This document shows, piece after piece, positions 1 to 23,100 of a stretch of DNA of 64,000 nucleotides. The translations under genes and the position numbers were made by a program. Origin of the DNA: Maea johnstoni. Lineage: Eukaryota; Annelida; Polychaeta; Spionida; Magelonidae. The DNA lies in contig OZ012686.1 in assembly GCA_963942565.1 (NCBI GenBank), forward strand, positions 58,726,917 to 58,790,916, given 5' to 3'. How positions within the stretch are numbered: the first letter of the stretch is position 1; each line of letters opens with the position of its first letter. The notes under the pieces are model-generated. The model saw nothing but the letters and a program-made list of their open reading frames with translations, had not been told where the DNA came from and searched no databases.

Positions 1-104
1 AGGCTGTAACCCATCAAGGTACATTAGCCATAAAGCGCATGAGTTAACAACATGGAAAATCTAGTTATCTGAATCATTACAAAAGGCTTTTCAAATTACA
101 CATT

Positions 105-106
<2 letters not shown>

Positions 107-197
<91 letters not shown>
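107..197. repeat. (TA)n microsatellite
   Basis: About 90 bases of pure TA. Confidence 0.98.
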
Positions 198-201
<4 letters not shown>

Positions 202-2854
202 CACTTTTGATATGGAGTCTTTTTGCTTCAATGATTGTAATGGATCTTTGTCAACACTAAATGACACGCAAATACATATATCAGGACTAAATTAAAATTC
301 TAGTTAAACGGTTGGGCTTATTTAAAGGTCATCTCCTGAAGAATTACAGTAACTGAAAATAGGCATTTATTCATGGCAGCGAATACATAAGCTTAGGAGC
401 CTTTTCAGATTATTTGGGATATGTCATTTTTAATCGCTTAAATCACTAACGCCACACAGTGTGAAAACATTTCATGGTGTTACAAAAAGCAGTTCTAATT
501 AACCACCATAAAGTACATTTCTGACAATTTGGTTTAAGTTTCTAATGACTACTCAGTACATATCATTCAGAGATAGACCTCTAACATCTCACTTTTTCAA
601 TCGTTTACCCTGAAATTAGGCAATATTGGTACAATTCATAGTGTTTACTTATTGTAGTTTCAGTCAATACCATTCAAAGAGTATCTTTGTGAGATTTGCA
701 GTTTCTACACTTCAGTATGGATTTTTTAGAGTGAGATCCCCAAAATATCCAATTTTCAATCATGACAGAACTACTCCCCAAATCAGGCACCATGGTCACA
801 ATATATCGCATCTACTTAAGCAGTTTTAATCAATAACGATCAATGAATATTTGTGTGGGATTTGCTCTGTCTTCTCTTAGGTATAGCCTTGGTCACATAC
901 CCGAAATCTCAATTTTTTGGCGGAAATTACCCCCAAAATCCACTCACTTAGAGAGTCTATTTTTGTGAGATTCTAAGCTTCTACTTTCAGGCCCATGATT
1001 TTTATTGTCAGATCGCAAAAATCTCACATTTTCTGTTACTTTCTGATTAAAACACCCCAAATACACAACTTATGTATCAATTTCATAATATTATAATGTC
1101 AGTCATAATAAGCAACTTTTGAGGTTTATATAAGCCAAGTTTGGAGATTCCACTTTTCCCCCTAGATTAATAATATTCAAATTCCAAAAATATCACTATC
1201 TCATGACATTTTCTGCCCAAAATGCCCTAAAACCAATCTGTAAGGGTGACTCTGTGACCGTTAAAAATATTGATCAGCAACACTCAAAGTATGTTTGTAC
1301 CAAGCTTTTACGATTTTTGCGCAGAGATCACATTTTCTGTCATAGCCTCCCGCTATACGGACAGGTAAGACATTCATTCTAGCTCTTGACTTCAACCTTT
1401 GACGTATCATTTGACTTGTAGGGGTTAACAGTTGGACTGATAAATCATTAGAGCTCCACCTCAAAGTCACTGACATACAAGTTATCCGAAACTTCTTTTG
1501 ATGTTAAGTTCCCATTATGGGGTAGGTAGAGAAAGTTGAATACCGGCACATACACGGGACTCCTTACACTATACAACCTGCATGGTCAGGATTAATGGAC
1601 TATTCGCGAATACCACACATCAATTTTTATTACCTTTTACTGTCGCATTTTATTGCAGCGTAGAAGTAACAAGACTGACAGAAACCAGCAAATGAATAAT
1701 AATGACTTGATAACACCAAAATAGAATATACAGCGTCATGTGACAAATAGTCCTCATCTAATCCTGGTGACTGTCCTTGGTAGATGCTCGGAATCCTGTT
1801 CACGCTCCATCTGACATAAAGTCCATGGAGTATTCAGGAATATTCTCAAACTTTCTACCGTTTACAGACACTGCTCACGAAAACCTTCTAGTAATATCAC
1901 CTCCCTAGAGCCTTCTAGACCGTATCACCAAAATAGAATAGCCAAATGTTCTCAATAACAAACCATCTATAAACCTCAGACCCCCCCCCCCCCCCCCCCG
2001 ACACCCCTTAAAAGGAAATGAAATTTAAGTAATGTAACTTTCTTTAATCCACTGCAAACGCAATGCTCTTGACAATGAACCAGTAATTACAGTACCTTTA
2101 CTTCAATGTGTTTCACCTCAATATTACACCCTTGTACGACTCCACCTCAACAATCTTTACCCTTTGTATTTCATGTTGCTTATGAAGGAGAGGGGCTCCT
2201 GGTCGCTGAAGACAACACTTAGAGAGACAAAGGAAGTTATATAAACTTCAAAATGATCAATAGTTAAAAGGAGAGCTGTGTTAAACACATTTTTTATGTA
2301 TGGCTTATGCTTTGTCCAATAACTGTCCCACACCAAGTAGTGTTACTTGAGGGTCTATAGGTGATTTGATTTGAAATAATCTCTCATGCATGCTTTGCAG
2401 AGAACAAGGAAGCTTAATACTAGGAGTGAGGTATTGCCTTTGTGGTCAAGACAGGCTGACCGTCTCTATTGTTTTGCATTGTAAATGATCAATACGTTTG
2501 CACTTCGAGGACTTGTGTGTCTTGACCTAGGTCAGCGCGCACGTATCACCAGTACATCATTTATCAACCGCTGACCATAGTTTCCTGACCACCAGAAAAC
2601 GATAAAAACACACAACTAGATAACAGGTCAATGACGTGCAAAAATCAACCTGGCCATAGCAACCGCAAACTCTGCGATATGACACGACAGAGATGATGGA
2701 TCGGTTTGTAAAGACAGTTGTATTACGGTAACTTGGTCAGAAAATAGTGCGGAAATTGCAGTCAATAATAATTGTTATTAATTTCACTTCACCAAGCGTC
2801 CGACAAGCGCTTGGAAAGTTTCGAAATGAAATTTCTCAATGCTACTACTAGTTA

Positions 2855-3028
2855 TTTCACTACTGCTGCTGCTGCTACTATTTCTACTAATACTACGACC
2901 ACTATTAATCCATCAACTACTACTACTTCTACTACTACTACTACTGCTACTACTACTACTATGTATAAGATACAGCATTAGACCAGGATATTGTGTTCTA
3001 ACACCTTCGAGGTGTTCACAATAACTGA

Positions 3029-3099
<71 letters not shown>
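2855..3099. repeat. (ACT)n microsatellite, two blocks
   Basis: Degenerate ACT repeat at 2855-2961 and pure repeat at 3029-3099, with a unique spacer between that contains the palindrome AACACCTTCGAGGTGTT. The open frames here are low-complexity artefacts. Confidence 0.95.
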
Positions 3100-3375
3100 G
3101 CAACAGGGAAGGTTATTTGTATTGGACTGTGTGATACTCTTTAAAAACAGTATTATTGTTAATACTATTATTATTTTTTTGTTATTAATATTGTTATTTT
3201 TACATCAATAATGGGTGGGATGGAACATGAAACTCAATACTGTGTATGCTGTTCGCTAAATCATGTATGATCCATGTGTTGACCACTTGACATACATCTC
3301 GTGGGTCCCGCCCACCCTCTTTTTGAGAAGTGTATTATCTTATCGGCTTTGTCAAATCCTGTTTCTATTTTCCAG

Positions 3376-13172
<9,797 letters not shown>

Positions 13173-13285
13173 TAGGGAGATGCTCAGGCTGTCATAAACT
13201 ACACCTCATTTCAGCTCTATTGCCAGGTCTACTCCTCTCTATAGTTTGGATTTCTTTTTCTGTTTTAGAGATGTAGACATGGTAA

Positions 13286-14742
13286 TGCCTAGGTCACATT
13301 GGGGGAGATAATCGTACGACGCGGAAATCACATGAGATTTTACACAAAATGGAGTTGCATGCAATTTATTATAAATTGCATGCAGTGGTCACATCAAATA
13401 CAGTCGTACGACTGCTTGCATGAGATAGTTGCACGACAATTGTACAACAGTTGTGCAATTATCTCACCCGAAAGCGATTGTGGTGCAACTACTGCACGAC
13501 AACTGTGCAATTGTCATGCTATTATCGTGCAACTTTGCAAGCAAGTATATATGTATGGCTGAGGGGGATTCCACTGACCTTTTCATTGATTTCAATAGTT
13601 ACAATTTCCAGAGATAATTGCAAACTCCACAGGTGATTTCACAACAGTTGCACAACCGTTGTACAATAGTTGCAAGCCCTTGAGATAATTGCAAACCCCA
13701 GAGGTGATTTCACAACAGTTGCACGACTGTTGTACAATAGTTGCAAGCCCTTGAGATAATTGAAAACCCCAGAGGTGATTTCACAACAGTTGCACGACTG
13801 TTGTACAATAGTTGCAAGCCCTTGAGATAATTGCAAACCCCAGAGGTGATTTCACAACAGTTGCACGACTGCTGTACAATAGTTGCAAGTCCCACATGTG
13901 ATTTCACAACAGTTGCACGACTGCTGTACAATAGTTGCAAGTCCCACATGTGATTTCACAACAGTTGCACGACTGCTGTACAATAGTTGCAAGTCCCACA
14001 GGTGATTTCACAACAGTTGCACAACCGTTGTACAATAGTTGCAAGTCCCACAGGTGATTTCACAACAGTTGCACAACCGTTGTACAATAGTTGCAAGTCC
14101 CACATGTGATTTCACAACAGTTGCACAACCGTTGTACAATAGTTGCAAGTACCACATGTGATTTCACAACAGTTGCACGACTGCTGAACAATAGTTGCAA
14201 GTCCCACAGGTGATTTCACAACAGTTGCACAACTGCTGTACAATAGTTGCAAGTCCCTCATGTGATTTCACAACAGTTGCACAACCGTTGTACAATAGTT
14301 GCAAGTCCCACATGTGATTTCACAACAGTTGCACAACCGTTGTACAATAGTTGCAAGTACCACATGTGATTTCACAACAGTTGCACAACTGCTGTACAAT
14401 AGTTGCAAGTCCCTCATGTGATTTCACAACAGTTGCACAACCGTTGTACAATAGTTGCAAGTCCCACATGTGATTTCACAACAGTTGCACAACCGTTGTA
14501 CAATAGTTGCAAGTACCACATGTGATTTCACAACAGTTGCACGACTGCTGTACACTAGTTGCAAGCCTTTGAGATAATTGCGAACCCCAGAGATAATCGC
14601 ACAACAGTTGCACGACTGTTGTGCAATTATCGCACCTGTTGGAGATTGTGCAATTATTGCATGACTCTGAAATTTTATTATTATTTTGTTATTTTATTTT
14701 ATTAAATTTTATAACGATATTCCCCCCAATGTGACCTAGGCA
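13286..14742. mobile_element. Non-autonomous DNA transposon with Harbinger-like ends
   Basis: Terminal inverted repeats of about 20 bases (TGCCTAGGTCACATTGGGGG) lie at 13286-13305 and, inverted, end at 14742. They are flanked by the trinucleotide TAA on both sides, which fits a PIF/Harbinger target duplication. No transposase frame is present. Most of the 1457 bp is a minisatellite (next entry); 13320-13560 contains short palindromes built from the same words (GTTGCACGAC, TTGTGCAATT). The element lies just past the carrier stop codon, so it may fall in the 3' UTR. Confidence 0.8.
13632..14580. repeat. 71/52-bp minisatellite inside the transposon
   Basis: About three units of 71 bases (13632-13850) followed by about thirteen of 52 bases, which lack TTGAGATAATTGCAAACCCC-type material. 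The unit core is GTGATTTCACAACAGTTGCA then ACCGTTGTACAATAGTTGCA. Units are internally palindromic. Three consecutive units repeat exactly as a 156-bp block (about 14225-14380 and 14381-14536). Confidence 0.95.
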
Positions 14743-15118
14743 TAAGAGACTCCAAATTATTGTATTATGCTACCCAGGGCTAGTGTTTAAACTGACACTC
14801 AATATGACTGTTCATCATCAGCTCCACTCTTATTCTAGCAGCTGATTGTTTTTGATGTTTGAGTCACTATTTGCGCATTATCATATGGCAACATGGTGTA
14901 TATCTGGAAGTTAAGATGGCAGGAAGTAATTAAGATGGATTTAGGTGTGTAACTCACGAGTTCGGTTAAGAGATCCTTGTCATTCGTCCTGCGTTAGTCG
15001 AGCCAACTCAGAGTTTTCTCGCATGTGCACCAGAAGAACCTTGAACTTTAAACTTGCTGTGCTTATCGTAATTCAAAATTTGATTGGCGATGATGGGGGG
15101 CTGATGATGAATTTGTTA

Positions 15119-15252
15119 TCCTTGTTGTGAAAATGGTACATGGCCGATGTCTGCGTTCAGCCAGTGATAACGGACTCTGCATGACGGCCTCGTGCAATAT
15201 CACTGGCTTCTCGCAGACATCTTGCCTTATACCATTTACACAACAACAATAA
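15119..15252. repeat. Inverted repeat (hairpin) 1
   Basis: Two arms of about 50 bases (TTGTTGTGAAAATGGTACAT onward, and its inverted partner ending near 15252) share GATGTCTGCG and GCCAGTGATA, with a loop of about 20 bases. About 80 percent pairing. Could be a hairpin MITE or a transcribed hairpin. Confidence 0.6.
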
Positions 15253-15513
15253 CTAATAATAATGAACAGAACGTTTTTGCAAATATCTATTTTTATAAAA
15301 AATCTGTTATATCATGGTATTTAGCATTTAAGGTGTGCATATTTTTAGTGTGTGACAAAGATGTATATGTTTTGGCTAATCTTGAACTGATTTCTCGCAC
15401 TATACCACAGGCATTTGCTCCAGAATTGAAGAACAAGTGTAGACAAGAGTAGTATGATTGGTGTAGAGTAAATGATGACAGGGGGCCAGACATCCTCCCC
15501 AAAAGACCGAAAA

Positions 15514-15638
15514 CCTATGAAAAATAAAGGAAAAGGAAATTATGATAACGTAGCAGTCTCTATTCATAATTTAGAATTCTAAATTATACAGAGAGATTGC
15601 TACGTTATCATAATTGCTTTTTCCTTTATTTTTCGAGG
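15514..15638. repeat. Inverted repeat (hairpin) 2, near-perfect palindrome
   Basis: Arms of about 58 bases with almost no loop, centred on TTAGAATTCTAA near 15578. The shared arm words are GAAAAATAAAGGAAAA and AATTATGATAACGTAGCA. Looks like a small hairpin MITE; a target duplication is not clear. Confidence 0.75.
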
Positions 15639-16308
15639 CCTGTGATCAGGTGAAGGCAGCCATTTGTGAAACAAAACTTTTATGAGTGTATGTACTGCCC
15701 ACGTCCGAAATATTGATGGCGGAGAAACAAATGCCTTGCTTTGCATAATACATGGCATGTTGTGTAAAACAAATGCTATTTTGTGAAAAACACCGATGGA
15801 CATTTGAACCATTGAAACCTCCAGCAGTGGTAAAACAAAGTGTACAATGGTCCAGCGCAAGTATTTATTTGAATTTTTATCATTTACAAGTGTTAGGATG
15901 CTTCAAATTAAACTGTACGTGTATACTAAGTTTGCCTTTCAGAAAAAACTGAATTCCTCAATAAAAGATTAACCACAGGCCTCTTCCAAAATAATGGAAT
16001 TTTCATAACATGTGTATTGTGTTTATTGTGTAACACTTAGTAAGTCATTGAATATTGCCCATAGACGTATGGTTAGACTTGCACTAAGTTATGCAGCAAG
16101 GGATGCACTCTAGGCAATTTGGGGGTTAGGGGCATCACGTATTTGTTGATATATCCAATGTGATCATATTGATTACTAAAAGCAGTTCCAGGTGAGATAG
16201 TTCCTATTGAGCAAATTAATAGTATACAATCATGTCTCTTTACAGATATTGGATGTAAACATCGTTCCCTGTTCGTCAGAACTCAACTGTGGCATAATAA
16301 TAGGGATG

Positions 16309-16443
<135 letters not shown>

Positions 16444-19400
16444 TATTCAGGGATCTGCTTTTATCAGTATCCCATGTTGGCCACGAGTATCACTATTAAG
16501 ACAAATGACTATTGATGTTTGTATGTGTGTGTATATATGCTATGTAGTATTGTGTGTGTCCCTTGGGTCATGCATGGTTACATTTAGGGTGTTAAGTGTC
16601 CAATTTATAATTTATGATTAATCTATTTCACGATGCATTTACATGTGTATATTTGAATGCAACACATAGAATGTGCAGTTTTCTCGCATATGAGACTTTC
16701 TTTTTTCTGAATAAACTTGTCATATAAATCTGATGTTAAGAGTGAATTCCAGAAGTCAATATTCCCTTTTCTACGTAGGTTTATTGTTATGCAGTAATAC
16801 AATGTGGTATCGCCGATTGATCCATGATGTGATCGCCATCTGTCGTCAAGAAAATAAACCACACAACTTTGACAGGGAAAAACTTAGTAGAGTACACTTC
16901 AATACATCGTTTGGCTTATACTTCAAAATCCCACAATGAGTTTTTCTTAAATTCGCGAATAAGGCCCTACTCGCTTAAACCGTCCGTTTCCGAAAATTGC
17001 CAAAACTCCTGACCATCTAGGTTCTTTCTTGCCTGACAGCAGGGATTCGAAAGGTCAAAAGATATTGACATTTGTCACTAAAGCACACGGAATGATCTCA
17101 TTCAGAAGTAAAGAAGTATGCAGGCATGACTTGTCTTTTTATGAAGTACGAACATGAACAAGCTTTGGTCCTGCATGCACGATTTTCTCTGAGATTGCAT
17201 CATTCTGCCCGGAGCCTCTCTTTGGTTGTAATTTATGTACAGGCTTATTGACCTCTACACTTACAAAGGACCTATTGAATATTCTCAATGCCTGCACACT
17301 AATCTAGTTCTCGTACGTTACTGTTCATGAACTCAAAATGTGTAATTGTAGAAGGGTCATCTTTAAAAGTCATGAAGTGCGAGAAGTGCGCTCTCCGGAT
17401 TTCCAGTACCTCCGTCTGCAAAATCTCGTTTTATATTCCCTCTTACATTTTATCCACGTCAACGTATCTGTTTCTATCTAGGAGTCGCCAGAAGTACGAC
17501 TTGTTGCTGCCCATAGACCTGATAACCCCAGTAACCTGCTCATTGTAATATTGCTTGCTAATACGATTAAATTCTTCTTGGAAATATTACTTTAACAAGT
17601 TTAGGTTTCACACATAGGCTTCCAAATATTATTCCAAGCTCTACACTTTTTCATAGCTTTATTGATCCAAGCTCTACACTTAACTGTCTCAATGTTCTTT
17701 AAATATAATCATATTACTATTCTAAAGTGGCTTAAAGTGAGACCAAAACTTCGATTCTGGAAAAACTTTAACCGCCAGATAAGACTGTTTTACTAATATC
17801 TGAAGCTCTGTCAATGTATGTATGTATTTTATTGACTACAGCATTTGCTATAAAAGTACAGTACATCGAGATATATGGAAAATTAATATAACATCAAAAA
17901 ACATAAATAAATAACATCAGGGTATTTACAGCGGGATTAACTATATCTTCTAAGCAGCTAATGGTTGAAATATTCAATTACTACCTCGAGGTTGTTTTCT
18001 GAAGTCAATGTTATCAATAATCATTTTTGCCATTTGTCATTTCATCCCCTTTCTAACGTTGGCTTGGCACGTGTTCAAAATATCGCGAAACAAAGAAATA
18101 AGACCTGAGGAGATCTAGCTGACAAGCCTGTGATCAGAGCAGTTGAAGACGTTCCCTGGAGTACCTGACCTGTTGGTCCAATAGTGCAATGGTTTGGCGG
18201 CATATTGTGAGGTCGCTGATATGCACTCAGTCAACTGAAAGCCGTTATCCATTTCCAGTATATTATCAATATAAATCATATTTGCCCATGTGTGATTGAG
18301 CGTTTGTTTTGATTCACAGGCACTTCGAACTTTAATGTAATTGATCCATGATGCCCAGTTCCTTTTTTGCATCTCAAATATTCTTAGAGAACCTATATGG
18401 TAATAACTGCTAGAGATACACCTTTTTCATCTCCTAAAGATTAGAATGAACTCCATATGACCTGGCCAACGTTTTATGATATTGTTTTCTCAAGTCAATT
18501 GAATATCGGAACTTTGCTCCTCCCCAGGAGGTTCCTCGTATATCAGAACCTGTCCTATCCCGTTTTATCACGCGGGTATGATTAGGATGGTTCTTATTGT
18601 ATTTTGTGAGACTGCGGTGTTTTATAGAGAACGTGATCTGCTTCTCTAGACCTATTCAATCCTGGAGATTACTTCGATAAGTTTTGCCTGGACCTATGAT
18701 ATCTATGATATAAAAGTATAGCATGAGTTCCCCGACAACGTCAAGGTTACAAGATTATAAATCCCGTTTATTGTGGGTGACGTTACTGGTACGGCTGGGA
18801 GGTGTGGTATCAAGGGAAATCAAAAACATAAGGATATGATAGAGAAATGCTTTATGAAAAACTAGCTGTTTTTGAATCAGAATGTGAAAATAAAAACCCT
18901 TACAAGCAAGTTGAGCTACATACAACTTGAAAGTGAGAAACATTAAGACGTATGGTGTGGGTCTATGGGTTGGTAAAATTTGGAGAAAAGCAAAAAGAAT
19001 ATTTTTCTCAGCTGGAAAATTGAGGTTTTATAACTAGGTCGATAAATAAATTGCAAATGTGTGGATAGAAATTCCCCATGGGAACAAAATACTGTTGCTC
19101 ACAAATAGAAATAGACAGAGAGCGTTCAAGTGAAGGAAATAAAATGTGCATTGAATGAAGCATCCTGAAATTGTAAACATCCCAGCATCAATGGTTTAAA
19201 TATGATCACGAATCTCAATGTGTCTATTCATCTAAGATATGATGGATGAACTTTGAAATAACGGAAATATGCCTAGATCATAATTTGAGTTATAGAAGCC
19301 ATGGTTCAGATAGGTTTCCAGTAGAGTTCTTTGGAAATGGCCGAGATATTTGAATATTAAGGGAATTTAGGGAATTAGATATTGTCATACCGCAAGAACA

Positions 19401-20127
19401 AAAGACCTTTGTCATAGGCTAGAATATTGTGAAACGTTGTCTACCTACACGTCAACGAATCTGCGGCTATGATCTTACCTAGGCTTTCAAAAAAAGGATT
19501 TGTTTCGATTTGGAACTCATTTAATTTTTTGAAAAAAGTGTATCCTTAAATACATGTAAATGGGTGCAGACTCTGCCGTGAATTGTGATAGGGTGTAGGA
19601 ATCTGTCATTCTACGTTTAAATTACAATTTTTTGAGACACTATAAGCCACTCTGTAACAACCAAGAGCAAATAGATATTTACGAATTTCTGAGTGTCTGT
19701 AACGGAGAAACAGTCCACTTTTTGAGGGAATATAAGTGGTGAAGCAATTAGCAGTTTGCAAAATGGGTACAATTTTCCCATCCTTAACATCTACCAAAAA
19801 ATACATATGTGGACCTGATAAAGTGTCAAGTGTCTGTGAATGATCTAGGTCCTACTGAAGAAAATTCTGGCACTGGCAAAATATAAAGTAGAATTGGGGA
19901 TGTATTATCGTCACTAAAAAAGCCTCAGTTGAATGAGAGTGAAATAAAACCAAACGCAGAAATTGCCCTTGCATTAAATAAAATAAAAAAATATGCCATT
20001 CCAGGAAAAATGTTCAATTGGCAAACTGAACCGGCTTAGATAGCTTAGTTGATACCAAAACTTTCTCATCTTATGGATTGGGTTTATGGCTTGACTTAAC
20101 TAACAAAATGCCTCTCACGCATATACA

Positions 20128-23100
20128 GAAAGCTGGATTTTGGGCTGAACCTTTTTTTTTCATATATAGTTTTTTTTAAATTGGTTCTGGTAGCCAAAGG
20201 TACCCACTTTAAAAATCTGCCGGGTGCCGGGCTGGCACCCTTGGGCAATTTGAGATATTGACCCATCTTTGCCACCCACCACGGTACATAAGATGGACAA
20301 ATTGGGCTTTATCCGTTTTTGTTTGATCAAGATATTGAAATCTAAGAGACCTACACACCCATCAATTTACATAGACTCAATTTAGATAGCACATAGATAC
20401 ATGTTTGTATTTGAACATCCATAGGTATATTTATAGCTGAGAACAGGGGTCAAGAAGTAGGTCATTTAGCTAGAATATACAAATTATCGCCAAGGGTCAA
20501 AAAGTAGGTGACTTAGCTAAAATGAACGATTTTCGCCTGCATTTTGAACAGCATTATATCCACTTATATGAAATTCCACTATTCTAATTCTCAATATGAC
20601 TTATTTAGGTAGCAAATGAATTGCTATTTGTAGTTAAACAACTGTAGGTACCCGCACTGCTAAGAACAGGTGTCAAGAATTAAGTCACAGCTAAAATGTA
20701 CGATTTTCACCTGCATTTTGCTCCTTTTTGAACAGCGTTACGTTTACCAAAATATCATTTTCACTTTTTCTATTCTAAATATGACCTACCCGGTATTCAG
20801 GTAGCAAATAAATTGATAATTGTAGTTGGACAACTGTAGGTACCTGCACTGCTGAGAAAGGGGTCAGAAAGTAGGTCACTTAACTAAAATGTACGATTTT
20901 CACCTGTATTTCGCTCTTTTTGAACAGCATTACATTAACTTGTAAAAGATTTTCACTATTATAGTTTTAAATATGACTTATTTAGGAACCAAATAAATTG
21001 ATAGTTGTAGTTGGATAGCTAAAATGTACGATTTTCGCCTGCGCTTTATTCTCATTTGAATAGCATTACTTCAACATATAAGACACCATCTAGTTCTAGA
21101 TGTGACTTATTTACGAAAAAAGATGAATATATTTTTAAGTAGGATCTAGGACACCATTATTTTCCAAAATGTGTGTACCATAACCATACACATTCAGCAT
21201 AGACACATCACATATATACATGTACACGTACAGCACAGTGCCGACATTTAATTCCTGCACTGTTTGTGTGGCATAATACATAGCCGCACGTCTGATTGCC
21301 ACCCAGTTCCCTGGGCACACATGCATGGATGACCAACTGGACGCAGCTTTGATTCGCAAACTACATGGGTCACTGATGTGATTAGCTTATTTTTCATGAC
21401 ACGTTATCCATAGCCGTTAGTTGTCTGTACAACCAGGCACTAGGAGACGTCCAGTCGACAGGTGCACGAATCAGATGTCTGTAGTGTACATGCAGCTGTC
21501 CCTGCCGGCCAATTTCACTTACGTGTAGCTGCAAAGCTTTCCCTATAGGGCAATATCAATCACACATAAAGGAGTCCACACAAGCTGAAGGTTACTTTTT
21601 ATGAATTCTATTTGGGGCATGTGAGAAAGTTAACACTGGCTTGACGTTATTTATTATTCTCCGCCATTTACAACAGCAGTCACGACTTATCTTCTGTATG
21701 GTGGGAAAGGTAACAATAAACATAATCCCAAATCCTGATCCCTTGTTCCTAGACAGAGTGTTATGAAGGGACTGTCTAAATCCATCCGAGTTAAGGGAAT
21801 TCCTCATTTATCCATGACATCGGCCTTGACGTACTTCAGAGAAGTATATTTCAAGATTTGTACCATGTGACTAATCGACAAATCCTTATAATGTCATCCG
21901 ACAGAGAGCCTTAAATCTTGTTATTATTGCTCCTCTGATTTTAACCAATTGAGTGTACCAAGTGATTAGCTGATAAATAGGCATATCAGGCCTTGTGCTG
22001 ATATGACAATATAATATGCTACGGCCTTCAGGCATATGCAACTAGTGCAAAGACAAAGAGTTATCAAAAAAATAGAGTAAAACCTTAGATGACCAAACAC
22101 ATCCAAGGTAAAACGCAGGCAAAGGTCATACATTCCAACTAAGTGACCTACATGTACTTGCTGATCCCTGTTCCCAGCAGTGCAGGTACCTACCGTTGTC
22201 CAACTACAACTACCAATTCATTTGCTACCCAAATTCTGCAAAAAGCTTTTGATACAGTCAACCATGCCATAATGTCTGATAAACTTGGTACTATTGGATG
22301 TGATGATGGGTCAGTGAAGTGGTTCAACTCCTACCTATCCAACAGATCTCAATTTATAGACATAAAGGGCACTTTATCAGACCGAGGGGAAGTTACTTGT
22401 GGAGTACCCCAGGGCTCTATATTGGGACCTTTATTGTTTTTAATGTATGTGAACGATATGGAATCAGCTGTTGACTGTGATCTTTTGTCGTATGCTAATG
22501 ATTCGGCTCTTTTGATCAGAGGGAAAAACATCATTGATATTGAACAAAAGCTCAGAGAGGAACTTACTAAATTAAATGTGTGGTTGATAGACAACAAACT
22601 TGCACTCCACCTGGGAAAGACCTATCCTATTTGCCTCAAATAGGAAGTTAAAACAACATAAATTTCTAAGAATCTCATGTAATGGTATCAAAGGGAAAGA
22701 GGTTGTAACATACCTGGGGGTTCAACTAGACCAAAAACCTGTCAGGAAAATATATGGCTCAGAAAATCATCAATAAGGCTAATGCCATTCTCAAATTCCT
22801 TTACAGAAAGAAGATGTTCCTAAATCAGTACTGCAGGAAAACTGTCTGCATGGCAATGATTCAGTCGAGAATAGACTACGCCAGCAATTTATATTACCAC
22901 GGCATACCAAAATTCTTACAGAGTCGCCTTCAGGTCGTACAAAATAAAATGATTAAATATGTTTTAAACTACTCAAACAGAACACACTTGGTAGCCAACG
23001 ACTTCAATGAGGTTAAGTGGATGAGCATTGAAAACAGAATAAAATATCTGGCCGCAAGCCATGTATTTAACTGCATCGATGAACAGGCTCCAGAGTACCT

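Larger units (their letters stand above)
1..3375. other. Upstream or intronic DNA of the carrier gene, no exon found
   Basis: AT-rich unique sequence with microsatellites and a C19 run (1981-1999). I looked for the missing first exon of the carrier (PLDTVK region) on the plus strand and did not find it. The short open frames at 626-829 and 1261-1476 show no family features. Confidence 0.6.

Noticed and set aside
13632-14580. CRISPR-like regular repeats
   Set aside because: Units are contiguous and similar along their whole length, with no unique spacers; this is a minisatellite inside a transposon in an animal genome.
17815-18372. LINE remnant on the minus strand
   Set aside because: Only a tail-like ATAC repeat and a short frame without reverse-transcriptase motifs; not enough to call.
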